DNA of 37,100 nt from Gammaproteobacteria bacterium (GTDB taxonomy: Bacteria; Pseudomonadota; Gammaproteobacteria; Eutrophobiales; Eutrophobiaceae). A program made the position numbers and the translations under genes. The notes beneath the pieces are model-generated. The model searched no databases. It saw nothing but the letters and a program-made list of their open reading frames with translations, and was not told where the DNA came from. The DNA is taken from positions 1-37,100 of the forward strand of contig JACPSH010000035.1 in the NCBI GenBank assembly GCA_016193395.1. Direction: 5' to 3'. The number at the start of each line of letters is the position of its first letter. Position 1 is the stretch's first letter. Positions 9,344 through 15,850 of this stretch are shown here, one piece after another.

Positions 9344-10213
9344 ATGTCCGAACTCGACAAATTCCTCGCCCGTGCGCACGCGCTGCTCGATCGGATCGAG
9401 CCGTTGCTGCCCGGCGGTGATCGCGCCGCCGGGGCGGAGGCCGCAAGCGCCTTCCGCTGGCGCCGGCGTGGAACCCACGGCGTGCTGGAGGAAATCCGCC
9501 ACAGGAGTCCTATCATGCTGGCCGACCTGCAGTGCATCGACCGGCAGAAAGAGATCATCGATCGCAATACGCGCCAGTTCCTGCGCGGCCTGCCGGCAAA
9601 CAACGTCCTGCTCGCCGGTCCGCGCGGCACCGGCAAATCGTCGCTGGTGAAAGCGCTGCTCAACGCCTATCGAGCCGATGCACTCAAGCTGGTCGAAATC
9701 GGCCGCGACGACGTAGCCGATCTGCGCGACGCGGGCGACGCGGTGGGCGGCAAGGCGGGGCGGTTCATCCTGTATTGCGATGACCTCTCGTTCGAGACGG
9801 GCGATGCCGGATACAAATCGCTCAAGTCGGCCATCGACGGTTCCACCGGCGCAATGCCGGACAACGTCCTCATCTACGCGACGTCCAACCGGCGCCACCT
9901 GGTCCCGGAAACCATGCGCGAGAACCTGGACAGCCACGTCATCGAAGGCGAGCTGCACCTGAGCGAGGCGCTTGAAGAAAAGTTGTCGCTGTCCGAACGC
10001 TTCGGGATCTGGCTCACGTTCCAGCCGTTCAACCAGGAGCAGTATCTTGCCATCGTCGATTACTGGCTGAAGCGACTCGGTGCGCCTGTGGCGCTGCCGG
10101 AGGCCGAGCGTGACGCGCTGCAATGGGCGCTGGAACGCGCGTCGCGCAGCGGACGCAGCGCCTGGCAGTTCGCCTGCGACTGGACCGGGCGGCATCGGCT
10201 CCTCGACGCATGA
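9344..10213 (+). CDS. DUF815-family AAA+ ATP-binding protein
   Basis: 289 residues. A helical N-terminal part leads to a P-loop ATPase: Walker A GPRGTGKSS at 92-100, Walker B-like FILYCDDLSFE near 139-149, and a sensor-1-like LIYATSNRRHL. This arrangement with DDLSFE matches the DUF815 family, whose cellular role is not established. The start follows a divergent intergenic region. The stop overlaps the next start as ATGA, so the two genes are translationally coupled. The pairing with a nucleoside phosphorylase gives no clear functional hint. Family assignment is confident; function is unknown. Confidence 0.88.
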   Translation: MSELDKFLARAHALLDRIEPLLPGGDRAAGAEAASAFRWRRRGTHGVLEEIRHRSPIMLADLQCIDRQKEIIDRNTRQFLRGLPANNVLLAGPRGTGKSSLVKALLNAYRADALKLVEIGRDDVADLRDAGDAVGGKAGRFILYCDDLSFETGDAGYKSLKSAIDGSTGAMPDNVLIYATSNRRHLVPETMRENLDSHVIEGELHLSEALEEKLSLSERFGIWLTFQPFNQEQYLAIVDYWLKRLGAPVALPEAERDALQWALERASRSGRSAWQFACDWTGRHRLLDA

Positions 10214-10950
10214 TTGAGCTGGGCATCATCGGCGGCTCCGGCCTGAAGGCACTGGCCGGATTCGAACTCCTGCACCAGAAAGAACCCTCGACGCCGTTCG
10301 GCGAGGCGTCCTCGCCGCTCAGCTTCGGCACCTTTGCCGGGCGCGAAGTCGTCTTCCTCGCCCGCCACGGGCAACCGCACCACATTCCACCGCACAAGGT
10401 GAATTACCGCGCTAACCTCTGGGCGCTGCGCGCGAACGGCGTAAGCAAGGTGATCAGCATCAACGCCGTCGGCGGCATAAGCGGCGGCATGCAGCCGGGC
10501 CGTATCGTCATCCCGGACCAGATCATCGACTACACCTCGTCGCGGGCCCACACCTTCTTCGATGGCGACACGGCGAAGGTCGTGCACGTGGACTTCTCCC
10601 GTCCTTACGACGAAGGTCTGCGGCGGATACTGGTCGATGCTGTGGTCGGCGACGGGCTGGATGTGCGCGACGGGGGGACGTATGGGGCGACGCAGGGGCC
10701 GCGGCTGGAAACCGCCGCGGAGATCCAGCGCATGGAGCGGGACGGCTGCCATATCGTCGGCATGACCGGCATGCCGGAAGCTTCACTGGCGCGCGAACTC
10801 AGCCTGCGCTACGCGTCGATCGCCGTGGTGGCCAACTGGGCCGCCGGCAAGCTCGATGAGGAAATCAGCATGGCCGTGATCGAGCGCAACCTGGCCGATG
10901 GAATGCAACTCGTGCAGCGCCTGCTCATGCGGGCGGTGCCGCTGCTTTAA
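10210..10950 (+). CDS. S-methyl-5'-thioinosine / methylthioadenosine phosphorylase family enzyme
   Basis: 246 residues, purine nucleoside phosphorylase family 2. It shows GIIGGSGL (phosphate loop, about 5-12), FLARHGQPHHIPPHKVNYRAN (phosphate and sugar contacts), NAVGGI, GGTYGATQGPRLET and MTGMPEASLA near the purine/methylthio site. Downstream, NWAAG replaces the Asp-rich base-binding segment of adenosine-specific MTA phosphorylases. In Pseudomonas the homologous gene, also near mfd/csiV, encodes a phosphorylase specific for 5'-methylthioinosine. By inference this protein splits MTI into hypoxanthine and MTR-1-phosphate, the substrate of MtnA encoded at 33025-34071. The alternative is a plain MTA phosphorylase; the mtaD-like gene in the same window favours MTI. 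Confidence 0.88.
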   Translation: MIELGIIGGSGLKALAGFELLHQKEPSTPFGEASSPLSFGTFAGREVVFLARHGQPHHIPPHKVNYRANLWALRANGVSKVISINAVGGISGGMQPGRIVIPDQIIDYTSSRAHTFFDGDTAKVVHVDFSRPYDEGLRRILVDAVVGDGLDVRDGGTYGATQGPRLETAAEIQRMERDGCHIVGMTGMPEASLARELSLRYASIAVVANWAAGKLDEEISMAVIERNLADGMQLVQRLLMRAVPLL

Positions 10951-11308
10951 CGAGTCAGATCGCTCCCGACAAGACCGGCCAACGGTGACTGTGGATGCCG
11001 ACCATGCTCATCCCCGGACGGGACGACGTCGACATCGCGCGGGGCCGTCAACGTACCTTCCGGCAGATCCGGAATGGCCGCCGCTTTCGAACACGCGCCG
11101 GGGCGGCATCGAGGAGCCCCAGGATTTCCTCCACGACCTGTTCGCTCATCTGCCGCATTCCCCGAGTGAATAGATTATGAATAGATAACAGGCCTGGCGT
11201 ACCGGGACTGCAACGCAGGGGAGCCGGGAAAAAGGCTTGTCTTGACTTATGTGTTATAGTCAACTATAACACTATAGCAGCAAAGCTTGAACCGGCCCCG
11301 GAACCCAC
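10951..11308. other. Gene-free stretch before the GntR/ABC operon
   Basis: 358 bp. The right end holds the promoter/operator at 11242-11272. The left ~230 bp can be read open on both strands (for example a 71-codon minus-strand frame, 11048-11263) but shows no recognisable family and no strong start. No terminator was seen after the phosphorylase gene. Confidence 0.5.
11242..11272 (+). promoter_or_regulatory. Promoter with embedded perfect palindromic operator
   Basis: TTGACT (11242-11247) and TATAAC (11265-11270) are 17 bp apart, a near-ideal sigma-70 promoter 36 bp before the regulator's ATG. Positions 11251-11272 form a perfect inverted repeat, GTGTTATAGT-CA-ACTATAACAC, covering the spacer and the -10. 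GntR regulators of the YtrA group bind GT...AC palindromes of this kind, so the adjacent GntR gene very likely represses its own operon here. The promoter is AT-rich within a GC-rich neighbourhood. Confidence 0.8.
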
Positions 11309-11683
11309 ATGGATCGAGACTGGAATGACCGTCAGCCCATCTACCGGCAGCTCCGGGATCGCGTCATCGAGATGATCCTCGACGGCGTGCTCAAGGAGGG
11401 AGATCCGCTGCCGTCCGTGCGGGCGGTCGCGGCCGAGTACCGCATCAATCCGCTCACGGTCCTGAAGAGCTACCAGTACCTGGTCGATGACGGGCTGGTC
11501 GAGAAGAAACGGGGGCGCGGGATGTTCATCAACGAAGGCGCGCGCAAGTTGCTGCTCGAAGGCGAGCGCCGGAATTTCCTTTCGGAAGAGTGGCCGCGGG
11601 TGCAGGCGACGATCCAGCGGCTCGGCTTCACCGCCGAGGAACTGCTGAACCGTCCCGCGCCGGGCAGGAAAAAGGAGCGCTGA
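11309..11683 (+). CDS. GntR-family regulator, YtrA subfamily
   Basis: 124 residues. A winged helix-turn-helix domain spans about 10-76: PIYRQLRDRVIEMILDGVLKEGD, LPSVRAVAAEYRINPLTVLKSYQ and YLVDDGLVEKKRGRGMFI are the canonical blocks. A short ~48-residue C-terminal tail follows instead of a full effector domain, which defines the YtrA group. These proteins usually control an ABC transporter encoded directly downstream, as here (3 bp gap to the ATPase gene). Autoregulation through the palindrome at 11251-11272 is inferred. The inducer is unknown; in several bacteria such operons respond to cell-envelope antibiotics. Confidence 0.93.
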   Translation: MDRDWNDRQPIYRQLRDRVIEMILDGVLKEGDPLPSVRAVAAEYRINPLTVLKSYQYLVDDGLVEKKRGRGMFINEGARKLLLEGERRNFLSEEWPRVQATIQRLGFTAEELLNRPAPGRKKER

Positions 11684-11686
11684 ATC

Positions 11687-12562
11687 ATGGCATGCATCGA
11701 AGCACGCGGACTGCGCAAGCACTATGGCGCGACGGTCGCCCTCGACGGCGTCGACCTGAAAGTCGAAGAAGGCCGCATCCTCGGCCTCATCGGTCCGAAC
11801 GGCGCGGGCAAGACCACCGCGCTCAAGGCCATGCTCGGCCTCACGGCCTACGACGGCCAGTTGCGCGTGCTCGGCCGCGATCCCTGGATCGAGCGCCACC
11901 GCCTCATGCACGAAGTCTGCTTCATCGCGGATGTCGCCGTGCTGCCGCGGTGGATGCGGGTGTGGCAGGCGCTCGACTACGTCGCCGGCGTGCATCCCCG
12001 CTTCGATCGCGCGAAGGCCGAGGGATTTCTTGCCAGGACCACGATCAAGCACGGCAGCAGGATCAGGGAGCTGTCCAAAGGCATGGTGACGCAACTGCAT
12101 CTTGCGCTGGTCATGGCCATCGACGCGAAACTGCTGGTGCTGGACGAGCCGACCCTCGGTCTCGACATCCTGTTCCGCAAGCAGTTCTACGACTCGCTGC
12201 TGAACGATTATTTCGACCACAGCCGCACCATCCTCGTGACCACGCACCAGGTCGAGGAGATCGAACACGTGCTCACGGATCTCATGTTCATCGATCGCGG
12301 GCGCATCGTCCTCGGCTGCAGCATGGAGGACTTCGAATCGCGCTACACGGAAGTCACGGTGCTGCCGCAACAGCTCGCCGCGGCGCGCGCATTCCGACCC
12401 ATTTACGAACGCGAGGTCCTCGGCCGCACCATCCTGCTCTTCGATGGCGTCGATCGGGGGCAACTGGCCACGCTCGGCGATGCGCGCACGCCGGGCATCG
12501 CGGACCTGTTCGTGGCCGTCATGAACCTCCAGCCCGGACGGACTCAGGGAGCCGCACCATGA
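11687..12562 (+). CDS. ABC transporter ATP-binding protein (YtrB-like)
   Basis: 291 residues with one nucleotide-binding domain. Walker A is GPNGAGKTT (36-44), Walker B is LLVLDEPTLGLD with catalytic Glu, and the switch His is in VTTHQVEEIEH. The signature motif reads LSKGM instead of LSGGQ, a variant common in this exporter subgroup. A ~75-residue C-terminal extension follows. The stop overlaps the permease start (ATGA), so the two are made together. With the adjacent permease it should form an exporter; no substrate-binding protein is present. The substrate cannot be deduced. Confidence 0.93.
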   Translation: MACIEARGLRKHYGATVALDGVDLKVEEGRILGLIGPNGAGKTTALKAMLGLTAYDGQLRVLGRDPWIERHRLMHEVCFIADVAVLPRWMRVWQALDYVAGVHPRFDRAKAEGFLARTTIKHGSRIRELSKGMVTQLHLALVMAIDAKLLVLDEPTLGLDILFRKQFYDSLLNDYFDHSRTILVTTHQVEEIEHVLTDLMFIDRGRIVLGCSMEDFESRYTEVTVLPQQLAAARAFRPIYEREVLGRTILLFDGVDRGQLATLGDARTPGIADLFVAVMNLQPGRTQGAAP

Positions 12563-13473
12563 ATACAGAGTCGAACGCGATGCCGGAACCTTCCGGAGTG
12601 GCTACCATGGTGCCCGCGGCCATCCCGACGAGCCGCCTGCTGTACTGGTCTGTGCGGCGTGAGCTGTGGGAGAACCGTTCGATCTACCTCGCCCCGCTGG
12701 CCGTGGCCGCGGTTCTCCTGTTCGGCCACCTGATCGCCACGATCGGCCGCGCGATGGCGATTGCCGACCTGGCGGAGCGGCAGGCGCTGCTCGAAGAACC
12801 CTCGAACTTCGCCGCCCTCGTGATCATGGGCGTGGCGTTCCTGGTTGCCGTGTTCTACTGTCTCGATGCGCTGTACGGCGAGCGCCGCGACCGCAGCATC
12901 CTGTTCTGGAAGTCGCTGCCGGTGTCCGACGCCATGACCGTCGCCGCGAAGCTCATCATTCCGGTCGTGGTCATCCCGTTGCTGACCTTCGCGATCACAG
13001 TCGTCGCGCAGTTCCTCATGCTGCTGCTCAGCAGTCTCGCGCTGCTCGGCAGCGGGCTGGATGCCTCGATCCTGTGGCAGCGGGCCGCCTTCTTCGAGGC
13101 GTCCGTGGGGCTGTTCTATCACCTCGTCGCCATTCACGGCTTCTGGTATGCGCCGATCTTCGGCTGGCTGCTGCTGGCCTCGGCCTGGGCGCAGCGCATG
13201 CCGTTTCTCTGGGCCGTCCTGCCGCCGGTCGTGATCGCCGCGGTGGAAAAGATCGTATTCGGCAGCACACATTTCGGCAGGCTGCTGCTGAACCACATGA
13301 GCGGCGGACCGGAAGGCGCCAAGTTCCCGCTGGACGCCAATGCGGTGCACGCGCTCGAGCATCTCTCCCCGGGCAGTTTCCTCCTGAGCCCGGGCCTGTG
13401 GATCGGCTTCGCCCTCGCCGCCGCGTTCCTCTACGCCGCCGTGCGCCTGCGCCGGGAGCGCGAACCGATTTGA
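12559..13473 (+). CDS. ABC transporter permease
   Basis: 304 residues, six or so predicted membrane segments: about 44-64, 88-106, 132-165 (long, possibly two), 182-215, 218-234 and 275-297. Between the first two, ERRDRSILFWKSLPVSD (about 112-128) resembles the cytoplasmic coupling loop of ABC-2 type permeases. The N-terminal ~25 residues are hydrophilic. The ATG overlaps the ATPase stop, which fixes the start. It is the membrane partner of the preceding ATPase and lies under the GntR regulator. Confidence 0.88.
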   Translation: MNTESNAMPEPSGVATMVPAAIPTSRLLYWSVRRELWENRSIYLAPLAVAAVLLFGHLIATIGRAMAIADLAERQALLEEPSNFAALVIMGVAFLVAVFYCLDALYGERRDRSILFWKSLPVSDAMTVAAKLIIPVVVIPLLTFAITVVAQFLMLLLSSLALLGSGLDASILWQRAAFFEASVGLFYHLVAIHGFWYAPIFGWLLLASAWAQRMPFLWAVLPPVVIAAVEKIVFGSTHFGRLLLNHMSGGPEGAKFPLDANAVHALEHLSPGSFLLSPGLWIGFALAAAFLYAAVRLRREREPI

Positions 13474-13491
13474 GAGAGCCTGACCAAAGAG

Positions 13492-14172
13492 ATGACCAGT
13501 AGCGAACTGAAGACCGGGCGAATCGTTGCCGCGCTGATCCTCATCCAGATGGCGCTCGGCCCATTCCTCAACTTCGGCCTGCTGGAACCCGTGTTCGCGC
13601 AGCCGGGATTTCTCCAGAACGCCGCCGGGCACTCCACCGAGATGGGGATCGCCGCGCTGCTCGGTATTGCACTCGGTGCCGTCTCGCTCGGCATCGCGAT
13701 CACGGCCTGGCCCGTCTTCTCCCGCCACAGCCAGCGTTTTGCCCTCTGGGTGCTCGCCTTGTCGACCGTGGGACTCGCGCTTGCCACGGTCGAAAGCGCG
13801 ACCGTGCTTTCCCTGCGCTCGCTGAGCGAGAACTATGCGAACACACCGGGTGCCGATATCGCGCTGTTCACCGCGCTCCGCGGTATCGCAGCGGCTGCGC
13901 GCAACTGGGCCCATTACACGCACCTGATCGTCGCCGGCCTGCTGCTCCTGAGTTTCTACGGCCTGCTGTGCCGCTTCGCGCTGGTGCCGCGCGTACTGGC
14001 GGCATTCGGCGTGTTCGCCGCGCTGTGCCAGCTCACCGCGGTCTCCATGCCGCTGTTCGGCCAGCCGATCATATTCGCGTTGCTGTCACCGCTGGGGCTC
14101 AGCCATCTCGTGCTCGCGATCTGGCTGCTGGCCAAAGGGTTCCGGGACACCACACCGACTCACCTGGGGTAA
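13492..14172 (+). CDS. DUF4386-like integral membrane protein
   Basis: 226 residues and strongly hydrophobic, with about six transmembrane helices (roughly 11-35, 50-72, 82-105, 137-158, 163-180, 191-214). GRIVAALILIQM near the N-terminus and a central stretch around LRGIAAAARNWAHY resemble the DUF4386 family, whose function is unknown. It starts 18 bp after the permease stop with an AAAGAG just before the ATG, so it is probably the last gene of the GntR/ABC operon. It may act with the exporter or be an unrelated passenger. The family call is tentative; membrane topology is clear. Confidence 0.7.
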   Translation: MTSSELKTGRIVAALILIQMALGPFLNFGLLEPVFAQPGFLQNAAGHSTEMGIAALLGIALGAVSLGIAITAWPVFSRHSQRFALWVLALSTVGLALATVESATVLSLRSLSENYANTPGADIALFTALRGIAAAARNWAHYTHLIVAGLLLLSFYGLLCRFALVPRVLAAFGVFAALCQLTAVSMPLFGQPIIFALLSPLGLSHLVLAIWLLAKGFRDTTPTHLG

Positions 14173-14289
14173 ACCTATGGAAATCGTACTGGTCGTATAC
14201 ATCTTCACAGGGCTGCTGGCCCTAGCCCTGGCCGATTGAAGGCGCCCCACGCCCTCTACGGCGTTGCTGGACCGCGGCTCCGTACCTGG

Positions 14290-14410
14290 CCTGCGGCTAT
14301 AGTGTGCCCGCATGGGCGACACCTTCGAGAAATTTACGGTCGGCAGTGAGGCCACCGATCGCATCGGCGTCGCCGCAAAAGCCGTAGGCGCGCACGTCGT
14401 GCTGGGGTGA
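14290..14410 (+). pseudogene. Nitrilase 5' remnant, copy 1
   Basis: Positions 14290-14343 match 15366-15419 with about four differences over 54 bp, covering a TATAGT hexamer, the ATG (14312-14314) and the codons for MGDTFEKFTV. The frame continues as GSEATDRIGVAAKAVGAHVV and stops at 14408-14410 after 32 residues. The first ten residues are the N-terminus of a carbon-nitrogen hydrolase (nitrilase). The rest is faintly like the first nitrilase helix and strand but is missing the AAVHAA..FLDR block. It is a deleted remnant, not a working enzyme. Confidence 0.65.
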
Positions 14411-14490
14411 GAAAAGGTGTCAAGTTCATTTTCAGACGCAGCGCTGGATCGAGTCTGTACTGGCGAAAATAAACCTGATACCTCTTTTTT
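14411..14490. repeat. 80 bp inverted-repeat element (GGTGTCAgGTT type)
   Basis: The left arm AAAAGGTGTCAAGTTCATTT begins at 14412; the right arm, read on the opposite strand, AAAAGAGGTATCAGGTTTAT, ends near 14490. The arms are mirrored with a few mismatches around a ~30 bp centre. Sequences of this GGTGTCAGG type are dispersed in many proteobacterial genomes, often as solitary non-coding palindromes. It lies immediately downstream of the zinc-finger gene's stop and could also serve as its transcript end. Confidence 0.6.
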
Positions 14491-14493
14491 GCG

Positions 14494-14760
14494 TCAGGCG
14501 GCGTCGGATTCCCCGAACTGCACGACGGGCACTTCGCGCGTCACGGCGTACTTGCGAGAGTTCTCCCTGATGCGGTCGAGCTCAAGTGCCGCCTCCGCGC
14601 TCAGGTAGCTCTCTCCGCAGTGGGGACAGCTCGTGACAGGGACGTTCTCGACGATAAGGAGACTCCGGCCGCTGCCGTAGCTGCGCGATACATGCCGCAA
14701 CCGCGCCCCCGGCTTGCCGCAGAGGTCACAAAGAACGCCTTTCTCCGTATGAGCCTTCAT
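14494..14760 (-). CDS. YgiT-type zinc-finger protein (MqsA N-terminal-like)
   Basis: 88 residues from the ATG at 14758-14760, which overlaps the toxin stop as ATGA; a longer in-frame reading to 14850 lies inside the toxin gene and is rejected. Two Cys pairs, CDLCG (about 11-15) and CPHCG (about 45-49), frame a strand-rich segment (LLIVENVPVTS). This is the small zinc domain that forms the N-terminal half of the antitoxin MqsA; the C-terminal DNA-binding HTH of MqsA is absent. Proteins like this are normally paired with a small BrnT/DUF4258-type toxin. Here the partner is a ParE-like toxin, making a three-gene cassette. Confidence 0.82.
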   Translation of the reverse strand: MKAHTEKGVLCDLCGKPGARLRHVSRSYGSGRSLLIVENVPVTSCPHCGESYLSAEAALELDRIRENSRKYAVTREVPVVQFGESDAA

Positions 14761-15065
14761 AAACCGGTTGACGGCAGTCTCGATCGCCAAATCGATGGGT
14801 CGCGGTGCTGGTGCAGAATCGCCAGCACCTTTACGAGCCCGCCTTCCCACAGGAAGTACACCGAGTACGGAAACCGGCGTAACAGGACACGCCGGGTCTC
14901 ACGATATTGCCGGTTGTACGCTTCGGGGGCATCAGCAGCCCTCTCCACGGCGGCGTCGATTTCCAGCAAGAACTCGGTTCCCAACCCCGGTCGCTGCGCT
15001 TCGTACCATGCCGCCGCGGCGTCCGCGTCGGCGACTGCCTGCGGTTCGAATCGTACCGGGTTCAA
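14757..15065 (-). CDS. RelE/ParE-family toxin
   Basis: 102 residues. FEPQAVADADAAAAWYEAQRPGLG at the N-terminus and YRETRRVLLRRFPYSVYFLWE in the second half are typical of the ParE side of the RelE/ParE superfamily; VKVLAILHQHRDPSIW closes the fold. The start is TTG at 15063-15065, overlapping the antitoxin stop (TTGA), so production depends on antitoxin translation. ParE members inhibit gyrase and RelE members cleave mRNA; this sequence lacks clear RelE catalytic residues, so the target is uncertain. Confidence 0.88.
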   Translation of the reverse strand: MNPVRFEPQAVADADAAAAWYEAQRPGLGTEFLLEIDAAVERAADAPEAYNRQYRETRRVLLRRFPYSVYFLWEGGLVKVLAILHQHRDPSIWRSRLPSTGL

Positions 15066-15301
15066 GAACCGCGGAGCTTGGCCAGCAGTTGCTCGCGGAC
15101 CTCAGGCCAGGGCCGGCCTCGATCCGGGTCGGCCCGGTACGCTTCGAGCCGCTCATCCAGTATCCGCTTGTGATGGTCCGGGACGGGCACCTTCTCCGGG
15201 TCCTGAGCGATCCGATCCCACAGCTCCTGAACGAAGGCAATCCGCTGCTCTCGGGATGCCGCCTCAAATTCCGGGGGGACTGGAAGCTTGGTCGTACTCA
15301 T
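15062..15301 (-). CDS. Addiction-module antitoxin (Unstab_antitox type)
   Basis: 79 residues. R-x-x-x-VQELWDRIAQDP near the N-terminus and HHKRILDERLEAYRADPDRGRPWPEVREQL in the middle match the small acidic addiction-module component family, which neutralises a ParE/RelE toxin encoded next. ATG at 15299-15301. Its TATAAT lies only 8 bp upstream, so the mRNA is probably leaderless or nearly so. It is the first gene of the three-gene cassette. Confidence 0.9.
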   Translation of the reverse strand: MSTTKLPVPPEFEAASREQRIAFVQELWDRIAQDPEKVPVPDHHKRILDERLEAYRADPDRGRPWPEVREQLLAKLRGS

Positions 15302-15309
15302 GCGCCCGG

Positions 15310-15315
15310 ATTATA
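15310..15315 (-). promoter_or_regulatory. Consensus -10 box of the toxin-antitoxin cassette
   Basis: TATAAT on the minus strand at 15315-15310, 8 bp before the antitoxin ATG, so transcription should start within a few bases of the start codon. No good -35 was found at 16-18 bp. An imperfect GCTCACGCGAGGAGCG just upstream might be an operator. Confidence 0.5.
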
Positions 15316-15365
15316 CGCTCCTCGCGTGAGCACACTACGTCACACCCATGAACGGGCACCCACCA

Positions 15366-15513
15366 CCTGCGGCTATACTGTCCCCGCATGGGCGACACCT
15401 TCGAGAAATTCACCGTCGCGGCCGTGCACGCGGCTTCCCCGTTCCTCGACCGCGACGCGGGCGTGGAGAAGGCCTGCCGCCTGATCGCCGAGGCGGCGGG
15501 ACGCGGCGACGGA
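15366..15513 (+). pseudogene. Nitrilase 5' remnant, copy 2
   Basis: ATG at 15388-15390, preceded by TATACT (15373-15378). The first ~42 codons read MGDTFEKFTVAAVHAASPFL then DRDAGVEKACRLIAEAAGRG, the N-terminal strand and helix of a nitrilase/cyanide hydratase-type carbon-nitrogen hydrolase. Homology stops near 15513, before the catalytic Glu region. The frame then runs antisense through a nuoN remnant to a stop at 15571-15573. A full enzyme is ~310-350 residues, so this is a truncated gene. The first 54 bp are shared with the copy at 14290. Confidence 0.75.
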
Positions 15514-15816
15514 TCAGATCTCAGGATCGTGCAGACGAAACTTGCGAAGCTCGGCGGGAAGGTGAACCACTGACTGCGGCGCGAGTCCCTTGAAGTCGTC
15601 CAGCCGCTCGGCCTCGTGCCCGCTGCGGCCGAGCAGGATGACCATGCCGAAGCTCCCCATGCTCATGAGCGCATAGACAATGATGTAGAACATCGAGCCC
15701 GCGTAGCCCGGCTGTGTGCCGGAGAGAATGCCGAGCAGCAGGAAGTCAACGATGACGAACACCATGCCGAAGGTCAGCACGAGGCTCTCCCCCGAATCGC
15801 GGTTCATGGGGTCCAT
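15514..15816 (-). pseudogene. nuoN remnant with internal deletion
   Basis: From the ATG near 15816 the frame gives about 100 residues. [13 protein letters not shown] (about 15770) matches a NuoN transmembrane segment that normally continues with GxAFKxGAVPFH. Instead it jumps to [40 protein letters not shown] and [11 protein letters not shown], a segment ~80 residues further on in NuoN (quinone oxidoreductase membrane subunit, ~480 residues). The join is in frame. Both outer thirds of the gene are missing and the last ~18 codons are unrelated. The product could still be a small membrane protein, but this looks like debris. The frame can be extended upstream into the csiV 3' end. Confidence 0.7.
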
Positions 15817-15850
15817 GGCATGGAGGGTCAGGTCACGCAATTTTGAGACC

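Noticed and set aside
11048-11263. Small minus-strand frame of 71 codons (MSEQVVEEILGLLDAAP core)
   Set aside because: No family recognised, extends over the divergent promoter, and both strands are open here by composition.
14177-14349. Small frame MEIVLVVYIFTGLLAP after the DUF4386 gene
   Set aside because: The hydrophobic start is short, the rest is composition-driven and it runs into nitrilase fragment 1.
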